A DNA stretch of 56,376 nucleotides, taken from a virus. The stretch is from positions 1-56,376 of IMG/VR virus record IMGVR_UViG_3300036715_000633, one strand, 5' to 3'. The position numbers and the translations under genes are program-made. Below the pieces are notes generated by a model that searched no databases, was not told the DNA's origin, and saw nothing but the letters and a program-made list of their open reading frames with translations. How positions within the stretch are numbered: the first letter of the stretch is position 1; the number at the start of each line of letters is the position of its first letter. Below are positions 24,798 to 34,276 of this stretch, piece after piece.

Positions 24798-25562
24798 TTA
24801 TTCAGTCGTTGCCCAGTACATCGCATTGCCCGCTGCATCAGCGAAGCCCGAGAAATCGAACTCAGGGATCACGAAGTCATCCTGTTTCGTCGCAATGGTG
24901 AACTTGGACGAAATGCAGTTCGGAATCGTGACGATCAGCGATTTGCCGCCGTATGGCAGGTACAGGTCACCTTTGAAGGTTGGAGCCTGGCCCATCAGTA
25001 CGTTTTTAACCGTCGATTTCTGCGCAGTCGTGCTGGTCGCGGTGTATTGGTAGCTGATAAATACGGTTTTGGCGACATCGGCAGCGGCGAACAGATAAGC
25101 ACCCGTCGCAACGTTGACCGAGTATTGACCTGCGGCAGGTGCAGACGCCACACGAGTCATCGGCAGACCGTTCGCGTCACGGACACCCAGATCGTAGGAG
25201 AAGGTGCCCGAGCTTGGAGGTACAATCGTGATGGTAAACGGCGTGGACGGAATCGCTGCGCCTGCAACGTCGTAATAATTCGACACGATACCGTCGGTGA
25301 CAGTTTGACCGAATACCAAGCTATTCAGTGCTGCACCGCTGACCTGGGCGAATTTGGCTTTGCCGGCCATTTTGCCTTTACCGCGACCGACAGCCACAGG
25401 GAATTGCGCTTGACCGTACAGTTCCTTGGTGTCGAAACTGATATCGATGGAAATTTCCTGCATCACGCCCAGCTGGACGGGAGTAGGGTTGGCAATTGCG
25501 TTGCCAGCGGCGTCCTGCAATGGGGTGCCCCAAAAAACACCAGAACCGAATAAAAATTGCAT
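24798..25562 (-). CDS. Major tail (tube) protein
   Basis: A 254-residue beta-rich protein: IGVMQEISIDISFDTKELYG-like N-terminal beta strands, GKGKMAGKAKFAQVSG, and TFKGDLYLPYGGKSLIVTIP near the C-terminus match tail-tube proteins of siphoviruses. Its position between the tail completion gene and the chaperones supports this. It is preceded by AAAGGAG, a strong ribosome-binding site fitting a highly expressed structural protein. Confidence 0.88.
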   Translation of the reverse strand: MQFLFGSGVFWGTPLQDAAGNAIANPTPVQLGVMQEISIDISFDTKELYGQAQFPVAVGRGKGKMAGKAKFAQVSGAALNSLVFGQTVTDGIVSNYYDVAGAAIPSTPFTITIVPPSSGTFSYDLGVRDANGLPMTRVASAPAAGQYSVNVATGAYLFAAADVAKTVFISYQYTATSTTAQKSTVKNVLMGQAPTFKGDLYLPYGGKSLIVTIPNCISSKFTIATKQDDFVIPEFDFSGFADAAGNAMYWATTE

Positions 25563-25573
25563 GATAACTCCTT

Positions 25574-26017
25574 TTAGGTTACTAGGATTTTGACGGGGAC
25601 AATGGCGACAGCTTCGGCACCTAAATCCCCTTCAAAGATTTGTGTCTGACCTTCGATCCAGCAATGGTGTACTAATCCGCCAAGCGTCTGCGTATAGTTA
25701 CCATCGTTGGACGGGGTCAGAGATTTTTCAATTCCGTCCAACAAAGGATTAATGATAGGGCCGACTTCGCCCTCGTTCGTTTGCAAATACAGCCACAAAT
25801 TAATTTCCAAAACATTCTTGGTTGGCTGACGGCTTGCGGGTACCGCTTGCTCTCCAGTCTGTTCCATATACAGCGCCGGTTGATCTTCGGGACCGACATC
25901 AGCCCAATGTTTCAATCGACGGGTGAACGTTTTAACGAGGCCCGACATTGACGGAGCCTGTTGAATGTGGTTAAACAGAGCCAAGTAGGCTTGTTCGCGG
26001 GAAGTGATGGTAATCAT
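25574..26017 (-). CDS. Tail terminator/completion-like protein
   Basis: A 147-residue protein in the usual place between the HK97-gp10-like gene and the tail tube gene. It starts with a helical MITITSREQAYLALFNHIQQ and has a central NLWLYLQTNEGE strand and a C-terminal AVAIVPVKILVT strand, resembling tail terminators that cap the tail at the head. Assignment is mainly by position and size. It overlaps the upstream gene by ATGA. Confidence 0.65.
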   Translation of the reverse strand: MITITSREQAYLALFNHIQQAPSMSGLVKTFTRRLKHWADVGPEDQPALYMEQTGEQAVPASRQPTKNVLEINLWLYLQTNEGEVGPIINPLLDGIEKSLTPSNDGNYTQTLGGLVHHCWIEGQTQIFEGDLGAEAVAIVPVKILVT

Positions 26018-26529
26018 TTAAGCGCCTCCGCCATTGCTCCACGCATTTCTTTTTGGATCATTGGCATATTTTCCTCAACCGATGGCGCAAGGAACGGCCG
26101 TTTCGGAATGTTCATTTTCATGGCGTGAGCCTTGACCACATGGGCGCGAACATCAACTATCCGCGGCTCCTTCATGGGCTGGCCAAACGCCATTGTTTGC
26201 ATACGACTAAACGCCTTGACCGTGTGTTCCTTTACCGTCACCTCGCCCTGGAAACCTTCTTCGTGTGCGCGTGCGTACTTGACGTTGGTACCCACGATGC
26301 CTCGAAAGTTTGAATCCTCGCCATCAAATTGCGCAGTAATCGACCGACGAAGGCGACCCGTGCGAACGCGCAAAACCTGATCCGTCAACTTTTCGGATTT
26401 GATGTACCCGACCAGCGATAAGGCGATGCGTTTGATGGCTGCAACGAGGCGAGACCTGGCGTTGGTCGCAACCGCATCGGTCACGCCCTTTGCCTTCTTC
26501 TCGCCTAGCAGTTGCATCCTTATGGTCAT
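26014..26529 (-). CDS. HK97 gp10-like head-tail joining protein
   Basis: A 171-residue protein with the gp10-family pattern: RTGRLRRSI (about 62-70), YARAHEEGF, and IPKRPFLAPSVEEN near the C-terminus. It is thought to join head to tail. It is flanked by the head-tail connector and tail terminator genes and overlaps both. Confidence 0.82.
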   Translation of the reverse strand: MTIRMQLLGEKKAKGVTDAVATNARSRLVAAIKRIALSLVGYIKSEKLTDQVLRVRTGRLRRSITAQFDGEDSNFRGIVGTNVKYARAHEEGFQGEVTVKEHTVKAFSRMQTMAFGQPMKEPRIVDVRAHVVKAHAMKMNIPKRPFLAPSVEENMPMIQKEMRGAMAEALK

Positions 26530-27149
26530 TGTCCCGATTCCGGAATAGTGTTCAAATAATTTTCAAGAATATCCTTGGCTGCGGACGGAATACCCTTGCT
26601 GCCCGAGGATGTGCCCGAAGGTCCATCTGTGAAGGTAACCGATTCGCTGGCAAGCGATTTGCTGCCAATCCCTAAGCGACTTCGCTCATTCGCTCGGGTT
26701 ATTATATACATATTGAGGGCCATTTGCAGATCGTCAGGCCATGGGATTATGTCGGTCCCGCCAGGCCCTGACGCATCGCCGTAACCCGCAGATAATTGGA
26801 TCGCCACATTTCGCAGTCCTTGCGCGAATTTGTAGCCTCGCAGCATCAAGGCTCGACCATTGGGCGGAAACCAGTACCCGGGCGAGACACCATCCGACGC
26901 TGGAATTTTGATACCGTCAATCGTCAGACTTGCGATGGACAATATCGGATAATTGGCTAGCATCATTCGTGCCGAGCCATTACCATCGCGGTATTCGACG
27001 CGGTCGGAACTTGCAAAATCACGGTTGCAAAATGCACCAATACCCTTCAAGGAGCTAGGTATCAGGCTTGCGTACAGTGCATCCTTGTTGGCGTCAGTAA
27101 TGCCCGCGTATAGCTTAATATCGGCTACGGTCGTTGCTGCTGTTGTCAT
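26526..27149 (-). CDS. Head-tail connector (gp6-like adaptor)
   Basis: A 207-residue protein beginning with ADIKLYAGITDANKDALYAS, followed by IPSSLKGIGAFCNRDF, which matches the helical start of HK97 gp6-type connectors; a beta-rich middle (YRDGNGSARMMLANYPILSI) and a helical PDDLQMALNMYIITRANE region follow. It follows the capsid terminator and has GGAG upstream of ATG 27149. Confidence 0.8.
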   Translation of the reverse strand: MTTAATTVADIKLYAGITDANKDALYASLIPSSLKGIGAFCNRDFASSDRVEYRDGNGSARMMLANYPILSIASLTIDGIKIPASDGVSPGYWFPPNGRALMLRGYKFAQGLRNVAIQLSAGYGDASGPGGTDIIPWPDDLQMALNMYIITRANERSRLGIGSKSLASESVTFTDGPSGTSSGSKGIPSAAKDILENYLNTIPESGQ

Positions 27150-27160
27150 ATCTACTCCTG

Positions 27161-27192
27161 AAAAAATAGGCGGAATAAATCCGCCTATTTTT
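27161..27192 (-). terminator. Rho-independent terminator after the capsid gene
   Basis: A 13-bp perfect stem, AAAAATAGGCGGA (27162-27174) with TCCGCCTATTTTT (27180-27192), loop of 5. On the minus strand it ends in a run of Us. It follows the major capsid gene directly and probably raises capsid mRNA over the downstream tail genes. Confidence 0.88.
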
Positions 27193-27206
27193 AACCGATC
27201 ACCGAA

Positions 27207-28685
27207 TTACGCGTTGGTGATGTTGGTGATGATACCCAAGGCGAAGGTGCAGTACACGGCCAGAACTTGCTCGGCGTAGACGCCGGTTTCGTATTGGCGA
27301 GTACGCACTGGCCAATCCAGCTGGTAGTAATCGGCACGGGTTTTTACCTCGGCAACGTTTTGAACTTCGTTGTTTTGGTAGTACATCGGCAGATTTTCGC
27401 ACCAGCCGATAACGGTACCAGGTGGAACCTTCGGGTGGATCTTGATAGGGATGATGGCGCCGCCTTCAGGCATGAACGGGTTGAAATAGCTGGAAACGAT
27501 ACCGCCCGCTACGATTGCGTAAGGATCGTTACCCTTGCCGTCCACGTTGTAACGTACCATCGCGCCGCCGGTCGTGGAAATCACCTTGTTGGTGATGTTT
27601 TTGATTTCCTGCGAGTTGCAGTAGATCACCGATGGCGACAGCTGGTAGTTATCCCACATCGCCTGCAGCATGGTATCGATTTCCGTTACCGAACCGCGAC
27701 CGCTCGAAGTCAGACCCGAATTGCCGGTTGCCAGAGTTGCAACGTAAGCCTGATTGGCTGGGTTCAACGCTGTGGTCATCAGACCGTCAAACGCCAAGCC
27801 CGGATTGGACGAGTTGTCTGCGGTGATGGCAGTTGCAGCTTGCTGGCTACCGCCGATCAGCGCGGCAGAGAACACTGCCTGATTAGTCGTGGTGATTTTT
27901 TCCAGCTTTTCCGAACCCGCTGCACCGGTGAACCACGCATAAGCGATGGCGCCGCGAATCGGGGTTACACTTGCGGTCAGCGATTGACCCAGCGTAACAG
28001 CCTGCGTTGCTGCCGCGGACTTGTTCGACGAACCACCCTTGATGGTGTAGGTTGCGCCGTCTGCGCCGGTAACAGTTTTCGACAGTGCGACACCGCTGGT
28101 CAGCGAACTGTTGTAATAACCTTCCTGGGTCAGCGCAACAACGATCACCGAGTAGGTCAGTGCTGGCAGAGTTGCACCAGTGCCGCCGGCCGACAGGGTG
28201 GGGGTAGCAGGTACGCCCAGGTTCAGCGTTGCGTTACCGCCCAACAGCGCGTTTTCTTCCTTAAGCATCAGTTTTTGCAGCAGGCGCACGGCCATCGTGG
28301 CACGGACGTCCTCGAAGGTTTTACCTGCGTTGACCGCCTCGAAGGTGACCGAGTCCTCTTCGCCGATGGTGACGTAGTTGGCTGCAACAGGTGCGGTTGC
28401 ATACGACATGCGACCCGAACGCTGACCTTCTGGGATCCACGCTTGATTGTCGAAGCCGGAGCCGACGATGGACGAAACGGTGCGCCAGTTGGTTGCAACA
28501 CCTATGCCGCCCGCAACGCGGGGGATGCGGTTACGCAGTGGGGTGAAAACAGGGTACAGGTTTTTGGCAGGGCTTTGCAGATCGTAAGCCACCAGACCGT
28601 TTGCGGTCGTGATGGATTTGGAAATGTCAGCATCGCCCGACAGTGCGGCCTTCATCAAAGCCAGGGTATCATTGGTAGGATTCAT
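27207..28685 (-). CDS. Major capsid protein (HK97 fold) with inserted beta domain
   Basis: A 492-residue HK97-type capsid protein. WIPEGQRSG and SVTFEAVNAGKTFEDVRATM (N-arm to E-loop and spine) and the C-terminal DYYQLDWPVRTRQYETGVYAEQVL fit this fold. Residues about 156-285 form a Thr/Ser/Gly-rich segment (TPTLSAGGTG... TYTIKGGSS ... AYAWFTGAAGSE) resembling an Ig- or fibronectin-like domain inserted in the capsid core. It lies between two terminators and has a strong GGAG site. Confidence 0.9.
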   Translation of the reverse strand: MNPTNDTLALMKAALSGDADISKSITTANGLVAYDLQSPAKNLYPVFTPLRNRIPRVAGGIGVATNWRTVSSIVGSGFDNQAWIPEGQRSGRMSYATAPVAANYVTIGEEDSVTFEAVNAGKTFEDVRATMAVRLLQKLMLKEENALLGGNATLNLGVPATPTLSAGGTGATLPALTYSVIVVALTQEGYYNSSLTSGVALSKTVTGADGATYTIKGGSSNKSAAATQAVTLGQSLTASVTPIRGAIAYAWFTGAAGSEKLEKITTTNQAVFSAALIGGSQQAATAITADNSSNPGLAFDGLMTTALNPANQAYVATLATGNSGLTSSGRGSVTEIDTMLQAMWDNYQLSPSVIYCNSQEIKNITNKVISTTGGAMVRYNVDGKGNDPYAIVAGGIVSSYFNPFMPEGGAIIPIKIHPKVPPGTVIGWCENLPMYYQNNEVQNVAEVKTRADYYQLDWPVRTRQYETGVYAEQVLAVYCTFALGIITNITNA

Positions 28686-28702
28686 TGTTGCTCCATGGTT
28701 GT

Positions 28703-28732
28703 TAAAAATGGACAGCGGTTTGCCGATTGTCC
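28703..28732 (-). terminator. Partial terminator between protease and capsid genes
   Basis: On the minus strand a nested hairpin, GGACA (28732-28728) and CGG closing on CCG and TGTCC (28714-28710), is followed by ATTTTTAA. The outer stem is only 5 bp, so leaky termination is likely. Confidence 0.5.
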
Positions 28733-28742
28733 GGTTGTTTGG

Positions 28743-30164
28743 CTATCGACCGAAAGCCCGGCCGCCAGCTGCGTGAACCTTTTTCATTTCGGTGGCAACA
28801 TCGTCCACCGAGCCGTCCTGCTTACGCACCGGGTCAACAGTCGGCGTTGCATCAACCACTGGATTTGCGTCGGCGACTTTTTCGATGGTCAATACTGCAC
28901 CCTTCGGAGTTGCTGGCGATTTTTCCCAGGATTTTTTCATCGCTTCGTGTGTTGCTGACAGCGTATCATAAGCCTTCCGCAAAGTCGCGTTTTCGCCAGC
29001 CACCTTTTCGAGGTCGCCAGCCATTTTCGTGACATCGTGCGCGTGGTCGTGTTTATCGACTGCGCAATCCGCGCCCAATTCGCTAATGAGGTCGTGGGCT
29101 TTTTGGATACGTTCCTTGTCGCTGGCAGAATTGCGTGCGCCAGCCTTGACCACATCAACGATGTCCTGGGTCTTTTTCAGGTCGGCCGCGTATGCCGACA
29201 TTGCGATGGCGTCGGTCAGGATCGTAACTGCTGGCGTACCGTCGGGCGCCTTCATTGCTGCGATCAGTTCGCCAATTTCTTCCTGCGCCATTTGCAGCAG
29301 CACATTGCCTGCCTGTTGCACGAGGTCGGCGAGTTGCTGTGGCAAGCTGGAGCCGTCGTTTTCACGCGCAGCCTCGTAGGACGCGCATTCCTGCAGATAT
29401 GCCATGCTGCACAAGACATCGGCGAAACGCGAAATGTCATATACACCCTTGGCGATATCTTCGCCCTCGGTTACCAGCAGCGCCTTGAACGCCTTACGCA
29501 GGTCGGATGGTTCGTCGCTAACGACTGGCGCATCTTCAACCTTGGCGGTTGCGGCATCGGCGACAGCTTTCGCAATCATTTCACCGATCAGACTTTTTGC
29601 CAGATCACTGCCCAGCACCGATTTAATCAGCGTTTCGTCGGTCAGATCGAAGGCAGGTGCATCAACCTTTTCGACCGCTGGAGCCGGTTCGGCTTCGGGT
29701 TCATCGGCGATCAGGTCAGGGTCGTCGCCGAGATTGTAACCGTCAGCCTTGAAAACTTCGATCAGCGCATCCGGGTTTGCAGGACGATCCACGAGGCTGA
29801 TTTCGGTCAGTTTCATACCGGTGATGGTTTTCGTCACCTTGTCGAAACCGTCTTTCAGCTTTTTGCCACCGATGCTGAAACCTTTATAAACCTTCTTGAC
29901 GACCTTAGCCCATGCTTGGTCATCAACAATTTCCGCGCCGATGAATACACCTTTATCATCGAAAGAGTATTCCTTAACAACGCCCGCAGCGCTGTTGCCG
30001 TGCATTTCGCGCACGTTTCCGAATTGCATGTATTCGTCCCATGCAGCTTTGATAGCGTCCTTGGTGACGGTCTCGCCTTGGGCGTCGATGGTCTCCGTGG
30101 ACGCATAGCCATACACCATGCGTTTTTCCTCGTCAACCTTGGTAATTTCGTAATATTGGCGCAT
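28743..30164 (-). CDS. XkdF/prohead-protease-like protein with scaffold-like C-terminus
   Basis: A 473-residue protein. The first about 140 residues (MVYGYASTETIDAQGETVTK, REMHGNSAAGVV, YKGFSIGGKKL, LTEISLVDRPANPDA) match prohead protease/XkdF proteins that mature the capsid. The remaining about 330 residues are acidic and helical (EPEAEPAPAVEK, then coiled regions) and probably scaffold. The start is ATG 30164, with GAGGAG five bases upstream; an adjacent ATG at 30167 is possible. It lies between portal and capsid. Confidence 0.87.
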   Translation of the reverse strand: MRQYYEITKVDEEKRMVYGYASTETIDAQGETVTKDAIKAAWDEYMQFGNVREMHGNSAAGVVKEYSFDDKGVFIGAEIVDDQAWAKVVKKVYKGFSIGGKKLKDGFDKVTKTITGMKLTEISLVDRPANPDALIEVFKADGYNLGDDPDLIADEPEAEPAPAVEKVDAPAFDLTDETLIKSVLGSDLAKSLIGEMIAKAVADAATAKVEDAPVVSDEPSDLRKAFKALLVTEGEDIAKGVYDISRFADVLCSMAYLQECASYEAARENDGSSLPQQLADLVQQAGNVLLQMAQEEIGELIAAMKAPDGTPAVTILTDAIAMSAYAADLKKTQDIVDVVKAGARNSASDKERIQKAHDLISELGADCAVDKHDHAHDVTKMAGDLEKVAGENATLRKAYDTLSATHEAMKKSWEKSPATPKGAVLTIEKVADANPVVDATPTVDPVRKQDGSVDDVATEMKKVHAAGGRAFGR

Positions 30165-32446
30165 CATTGCTCCTCTGTTGGTGGTTCGGTGGATTCACTT
30201 AATCCGGGGATAAAATCGCATCGGCAGTTAGGATGCGCTGGCGGGCAATCAAGTTCCTCACCATCAGGTCCGATGAATTTTTCATCAAGCCCGACGATTT
30301 GCCCGTCAATTTCGGCACAGTCAGGGCAACATTCCGCACCGACAATCCATTCTTTTGTGTCTACTACGCCGCTTGCCGAATAAAGTTCCATGTTCCCATT
30401 GGTGTCGGCAAATGCGGTTTCAGTTCGTGCGATTGTCATCGCACGGTCACTACTAAAGGCATAATTATCTTCCAGCGCTGCGGCAAGGTCGTCGTCCGAC
30501 CACCCTTCCTCCATCGCTGTGGTTATATCAGACCTTATGAGTTCCCGCGTGGCGTCATCGACACTATATTCGGAGTTAGGGTTATCAACAATGTCGCCAT
30601 CATCGTTGATGCGCTTGCCGACGAGTTCAGCCGCCCGTGATTTTGCGTAGTCAATCGCACCCGTGTTCGCAAGTTCCAGCGCCTCGGGATTGTCGATATC
30701 AATTTGCGCATACGCCATATTGGCACCCGATTTTGCGGTCAGGGACAGCGAACGGCCAAACAGGTCGTTAAATTCCTCCCAGCCCTCCCAATCAATCCCT
30801 TTTAACGGGTCATCGTTGAGATTGATATCCTTCTGGATCTTCTCCAGCTTGGACGTTATCTTGGCAAGCTGCGATTGGAAAATAGCATGAACACCATTAG
30901 CCAGATGCTTACGCGCCAGCCGAATCGCTTTTCGATTTCGGTCGATTGTCGGAACCTTCTTTGTCTTTCGCTTCTCCAACTTTCCCACCGGCTTTTCCGT
31001 CTCCTTTGCTGCTGGCACGGCGGCTGGTTCGTTGACCACAGGTTGCCCTGGCATAGGTTGCGCCGGGTTCGCTGCATTCATCAATGGTGGAGGAACTTCC
31101 TCAGGTTCGGGCGCGATGAACGGGACGTAACCTGTTGCAGTCAAGACCATTGGTTCGTCGCCGCCTTCGATAGGTTCATCACCGCGACGGGCGCGCAATT
31201 CGTTCATAATCAACGAACCGTTTTTCAGGTTCATGTCATCCATCTTGGCTTGATCCATCGCGGAAGTCGAATCCTCTTCCTGCCAGCCGAATTCTAAATC
31301 TTTGTAGCCGAAGTATTTCCAGATCAAAATGTCCATCAGACTTTTAATCCAGATCATAATTGGCTGCAAACCTTCCTGCAACGCCATTTCCTGTGCCGTC
31401 TCGGCAGTGGATCGGTTCATTTGCTTGTTGAACGCTTGGGCGCTGACACTGAATGCGTAGCAGATAATCCGTGCCAGCCATTCGTCGTATTCGTCCTTCA
31501 ATACGCCCTCTTTCGTGTTCAGTGGCGCAACGCCAGCTGGTACGAATTGGGCCTTGCGGCGTGCGCCCGTGTTGCCCGACAGCGCATCGGTCCACCAGTC
31601 GTTGAATTCTTTAATCTGGGTCATGTTCCATTCAGGAGGGCATTGGAACAGCAGGTCAGGCGTCGAACCGTCGGTGTAATATTGCAGTTGGTGCAGAGAC
31701 CGACGCATAGCGATGTTTACGGTCATAATGATCTGTTCCACAGGGCTGTAGCCGTAGACCTTATAAACCCGCTTATTCCGCGGCATATACACCAATTCAT
31801 CGATAGTGTAATTAACCATCGGCATACCCTTGAGGACTTGTTGGTATGCGGGCTCAGGAGGTGCTGGCGTGCGACCTCGCGGATCAATGTTGCGTTTAAT
31901 CGTCGCACCGTCCACGAGTTCAAAGCGGTAAGGCGTCCCGTCGTTGTTGAGCCATGGATAAATCGTCGTCGCGTCCGTGACAAACAATTCTTCCAGAATC
32001 TGCCGCACCCAAACGTGCCAAGTATGTTCGCCATCTGGGCACTTTAAAAAGTCCGCGACCTCTTTGCAGCGGTCATCAACTTTCGCCTTGTCGTCGGTCG
32101 GTTTTATTGAGAATTTCATCTTCTCAATTTGATCCTTCCGCGTTTCGATTACAAGCCGCAGAATGTCGCACGAGTCCGCAAGGGCTCGCATTTGAGCGAA
32201 TGATACCGCCTCCTCAGTTCGAGGGCGTGTGCGCAGGTTGTAGCCCGGCGTATAGTCGAATTGACGCCCGATCAGCGATTCAAGCTGCCCTGGCGCTGTC
32301 GCAGTCGGCGCAATCGGGTTTTGCGGACCCATCCAGCTTTTGCGGTCATCGATAACAGCGGGACCGAATAGCGTGTTTTTGATAGCCGACGCCATGCGCG
32401 TCACGATCCCGGGATCCAGAAATTGCTTGGCTGGTTTATTGTCCAT
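30164..32446 (-). CDS. Portal protein fused to a Mu gpF-like head morphogenesis domain
   Basis: A 760-residue fusion. Residues about 1-430 form the portal (LRTRPRTEEAVSFAQMRALA, then YGYSPVEQIIMTVNIAMRR, typical of DUF935/SPP1-type portals). A Pro-rich linker and Lys-rich region follow. Residues about 660-750 are a gpF-type domain: ARTETAFADTNGNMELY, AECCPDCAEIDGQIVGLDE, and CPPAHPNCRCDF, with the usual Cys/His metal-site residues. These are separate genes in many phages. ATG 32446 has GAGG upstream. Confidence 0.9.
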   Translation of the reverse strand: MDNKPAKQFLDPGIVTRMASAIKNTLFGPAVIDDRKSWMGPQNPIAPTATAPGQLESLIGRQFDYTPGYNLRTRPRTEEAVSFAQMRALADSCDILRLVIETRKDQIEKMKFSIKPTDDKAKVDDRCKEVADFLKCPDGEHTWHVWVRQILEELFVTDATTIYPWLNNDGTPYRFELVDGATIKRNIDPRGRTPAPPEPAYQQVLKGMPMVNYTIDELVYMPRNKRVYKVYGYSPVEQIIMTVNIAMRRSLHQLQYYTDGSTPDLLFQCPPEWNMTQIKEFNDWWTDALSGNTGARRKAQFVPAGVAPLNTKEGVLKDEYDEWLARIICYAFSVSAQAFNKQMNRSTAETAQEMALQEGLQPIMIWIKSLMDILIWKYFGYKDLEFGWQEEDSTSAMDQAKMDDMNLKNGSLIMNELRARRGDEPIEGGDEPMVLTATGYVPFIAPEPEEVPPPLMNAANPAQPMPGQPVVNEPAAVPAAKETEKPVGKLEKRKTKKVPTIDRNRKAIRLARKHLANGVHAIFQSQLAKITSKLEKIQKDINLNDDPLKGIDWEGWEEFNDLFGRSLSLTAKSGANMAYAQIDIDNPEALELANTGAIDYAKSRAAELVGKRINDDGDIVDNPNSEYSVDDATRELIRSDITTAMEEGWSDDDLAAALEDNYAFSSDRAMTIARTETAFADTNGNMELYSASGVVDTKEWIVGAECCPDCAEIDGQIVGLDEKFIGPDGEELDCPPAHPNCRCDFIPGLSESTEPPTEEQ

Positions 32447-32455
32447 TTAAAACCT

Positions 32456-33964
32456 CTAAGAATTTTTATAAAAATCCATCAAGCCACCACCCGAAGGTTT
32501 CGCTGCCTGTTCAACTGTGGCAGCTTTCATCTCCTCCGCTTGTTGCCGGTAGTAGTCTAATAAGCCTTGTTCGTTTTCCGTCAGCATAGCATAGGCGCCG
32601 GAGCTTGCGTCCACATCGTCATCGTGAGCCATCGATGGGAAAGCCTCCAATGTGGTAAAGTAATCCTCATTCCATGAACCGCGAAGGACATAAACGTTAC
32701 CCGCCTGACACTGCGCACTGAACGCACCGAACCGCATGATTTTATCACCCGATTCCCGACGCGCCCGAACGTTAAATTTACCCATTGACCGAATGATGTC
32801 TTGCGCCTCAGATTTACCTGCTTGCCCTGGATCTTGAGGGATACCGATTCGGACGTTTGGCGTGTCAGCCTCAGCCGTATTGGAGATCATGGTACGAACA
32901 TTAAATGGACTCGCACGATCCTTGGCGCGACCCATAACGTATATGCGCCCATTATTCCGATCTTTGCCCATCTTAACGCCGACGGTCCAATCGGGGTCGT
33001 TGGAGTCTGTTTTTTCTGTTGCGGCCAAGTCCCAATATCTGACCACATCAAGTTCGACGGGCAGGGCGTCCACAACTTTTACCCATTCGCGTTTGAAGTA
33101 CAGACCAGCAGCCGCACGAATTTTCCAGTTACCGCCCAATAGTCGCGCCTGTTCGACAAGCGGCAGCGATTTCAGATTGGCGAGATAGCCGGGGTCGGCT
33201 TTCATCAGCGCTTGGTTATCACTCAATTTCCCCGGCACGAACGTGAGGGATTTTGGCATAACCTGTAGCGGATCATCGTCAGGCAGGCCCGGGATTCCGT
33301 ATTTTTCGATCAGTTCGCGCTTGCTGTCGCCCCACATAAGGGCATCGTTTAAGCGAATGAACCAGCGAACAACGCCCGAACGTTCAGGGATAGGGAAGCC
33401 GGTCTTTTGATCGATCCACCATTCAAGTAATCGGGCAACCCATGAATCCGCATCGGGGTTACACGTTGCGCGAATGTATGGGCGAACGCCGCACATGGAG
33501 CGATTACGCGATACCATGTAAAAGAATTGCGATTCGGTAAAGTGGGTCAATTCGTCAAACCCGATCAACGGGATTTGGGAACCCTGCCAGTCCAGCTTTG
33601 TGGACTCGTGGTCAAGGTGCGCGAATTTCAGCTTGCCGCCTTCCGGCCAGTTCCATTCTGAAATACTCGAAACGGGAACGCCTCCGCATAGCGGATACAG
33701 TTTCATCGATTCGTCCCACAGACCGCCCGGGTTTTTAATCTGCGGCATGTTGCGCCGGAAGATCACGCACGCGAATTCGGGATTATTTGTTACGTGTCGC
33801 AGAGGCTCCAGCAGCGTTGCCCACGTTTTACCCGCACCAGCAGCCCCGCCATAGATAGCAATATCTGCATCCGACGAAAGATATTTTTCCTGCTGCCCAG
33901 GTTGTGGGCCGATACGGATGATCGGCTGAACGCCTCCGTATATTTGTTCGGCCGATTCAGTCAC
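32456..33964 (-). CDS. terL: Terminase large subunit
   Basis: The packaging motor ATPase and nuclease. Walker A GGAAGAGKT (residues 39-47) and Walker B-like LIGFDELTHF provide the ATPase; the C-terminal nuclease shows YWDLAATE (first Asp) and HDDDVDA (last acidic pair). The start chosen is GTG 33964 with GGGG five bases upstream and an 8-base overlap with the previous gene; a TTG at 34003 also lies in frame but lacks a ribosome-binding site. Packaging type (cos or pac) cannot be told from the sequence alone. Confidence 0.93.
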   Translation of the reverse strand: MTESAEQIYGGVQPIIRIGPQPGQQEKYLSSDADIAIYGGAAGAGKTWATLLEPLRHVTNNPEFACVIFRRNMPQIKNPGGLWDESMKLYPLCGGVPVSSISEWNWPEGGKLKFAHLDHESTKLDWQGSQIPLIGFDELTHFTESQFFYMVSRNRSMCGVRPYIRATCNPDADSWVARLLEWWIDQKTGFPIPERSGVVRWFIRLNDALMWGDSKRELIEKYGIPGLPDDDPLQVMPKSLTFVPGKLSDNQALMKADPGYLANLKSLPLVEQARLLGGNWKIRAAAGLYFKREWVKVVDALPVELDVVRYWDLAATEKTDSNDPDWTVGVKMGKDRNNGRIYVMGRAKDRASPFNVRTMISNTAEADTPNVRIGIPQDPGQAGKSEAQDIIRSMGKFNVRARRESGDKIMRFGAFSAQCQAGNVYVLRGSWNEDYFTTLEAFPSMAHDDDVDASSGAYAMLTENEQGLLDYYRQQAEEMKAATVEQAAKPSGGGLMDFYKNS

Positions 33965-34274
33965 CGGAACCCCATGCCGCGATAGGTACGGTCTGGTTGG
34001 CAAGTTCGTGCGTGCAATCGCCCAGATACTGGATCATGCCGTCCGTGATGAAAGAATGGCAGATTTCATCGCTAGATTTAAATCGCCAAGACACCAATAA
34101 GGACGGCTGAAAGGTCGGCGCGTCAATCGACCCATTCCACGTCCAACGAACACCTTCACCGGGGCCGACATGAATGCCGTGGATGTGTTTGCAACCAGGG
34201 CATTCAAACCAGAGGTAATGTGGATCATCTTCCGTGCAGGCAAGTATCGGGGAAATTTGTTTAAACGCAGCCAT
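33957..34274 (-). CDS. DUF6527-like small protein
   Basis: A 105-residue protein with CPGCKHIHGIHV, the WTWNGSIDAPTFQPSLLVSW core, and a CHSFITDGMIQYLGDCTHEL end. This pattern matches small phage proteins of the DUF6527 type, which carry a probable zinc knuckle (CxxC plus His and Cys). Function unknown. It sits between terminase subunits, overlapping terL. Confidence 0.75.
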   Translation of the reverse strand: MAAFKQISPILACTEDDPHYLWFECPGCKHIHGIHVGPGEGVRWTWNGSIDAPTFQPSLLVSWRFKSSDEICHSFITDGMIQYLGDCTHELANQTVPIAAWGSGD

Positions 34275-34276
34275 GA

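Noticed and set aside
27267-28958. A 563-codon open frame on the plus strand, antisense to the capsid gene
   Set aside because: It mirrors the capsid gene, has no ribosome-binding site and no recognisable domain; strong codon bias in the capsid gene leaves the opposite strand free of stops.
29037-30383. A 448-codon plus-strand frame antisense to the protease and portal genes
   Set aside because: Same reason: a shadow of well-supported minus-strand genes, crossing two of their boundaries.
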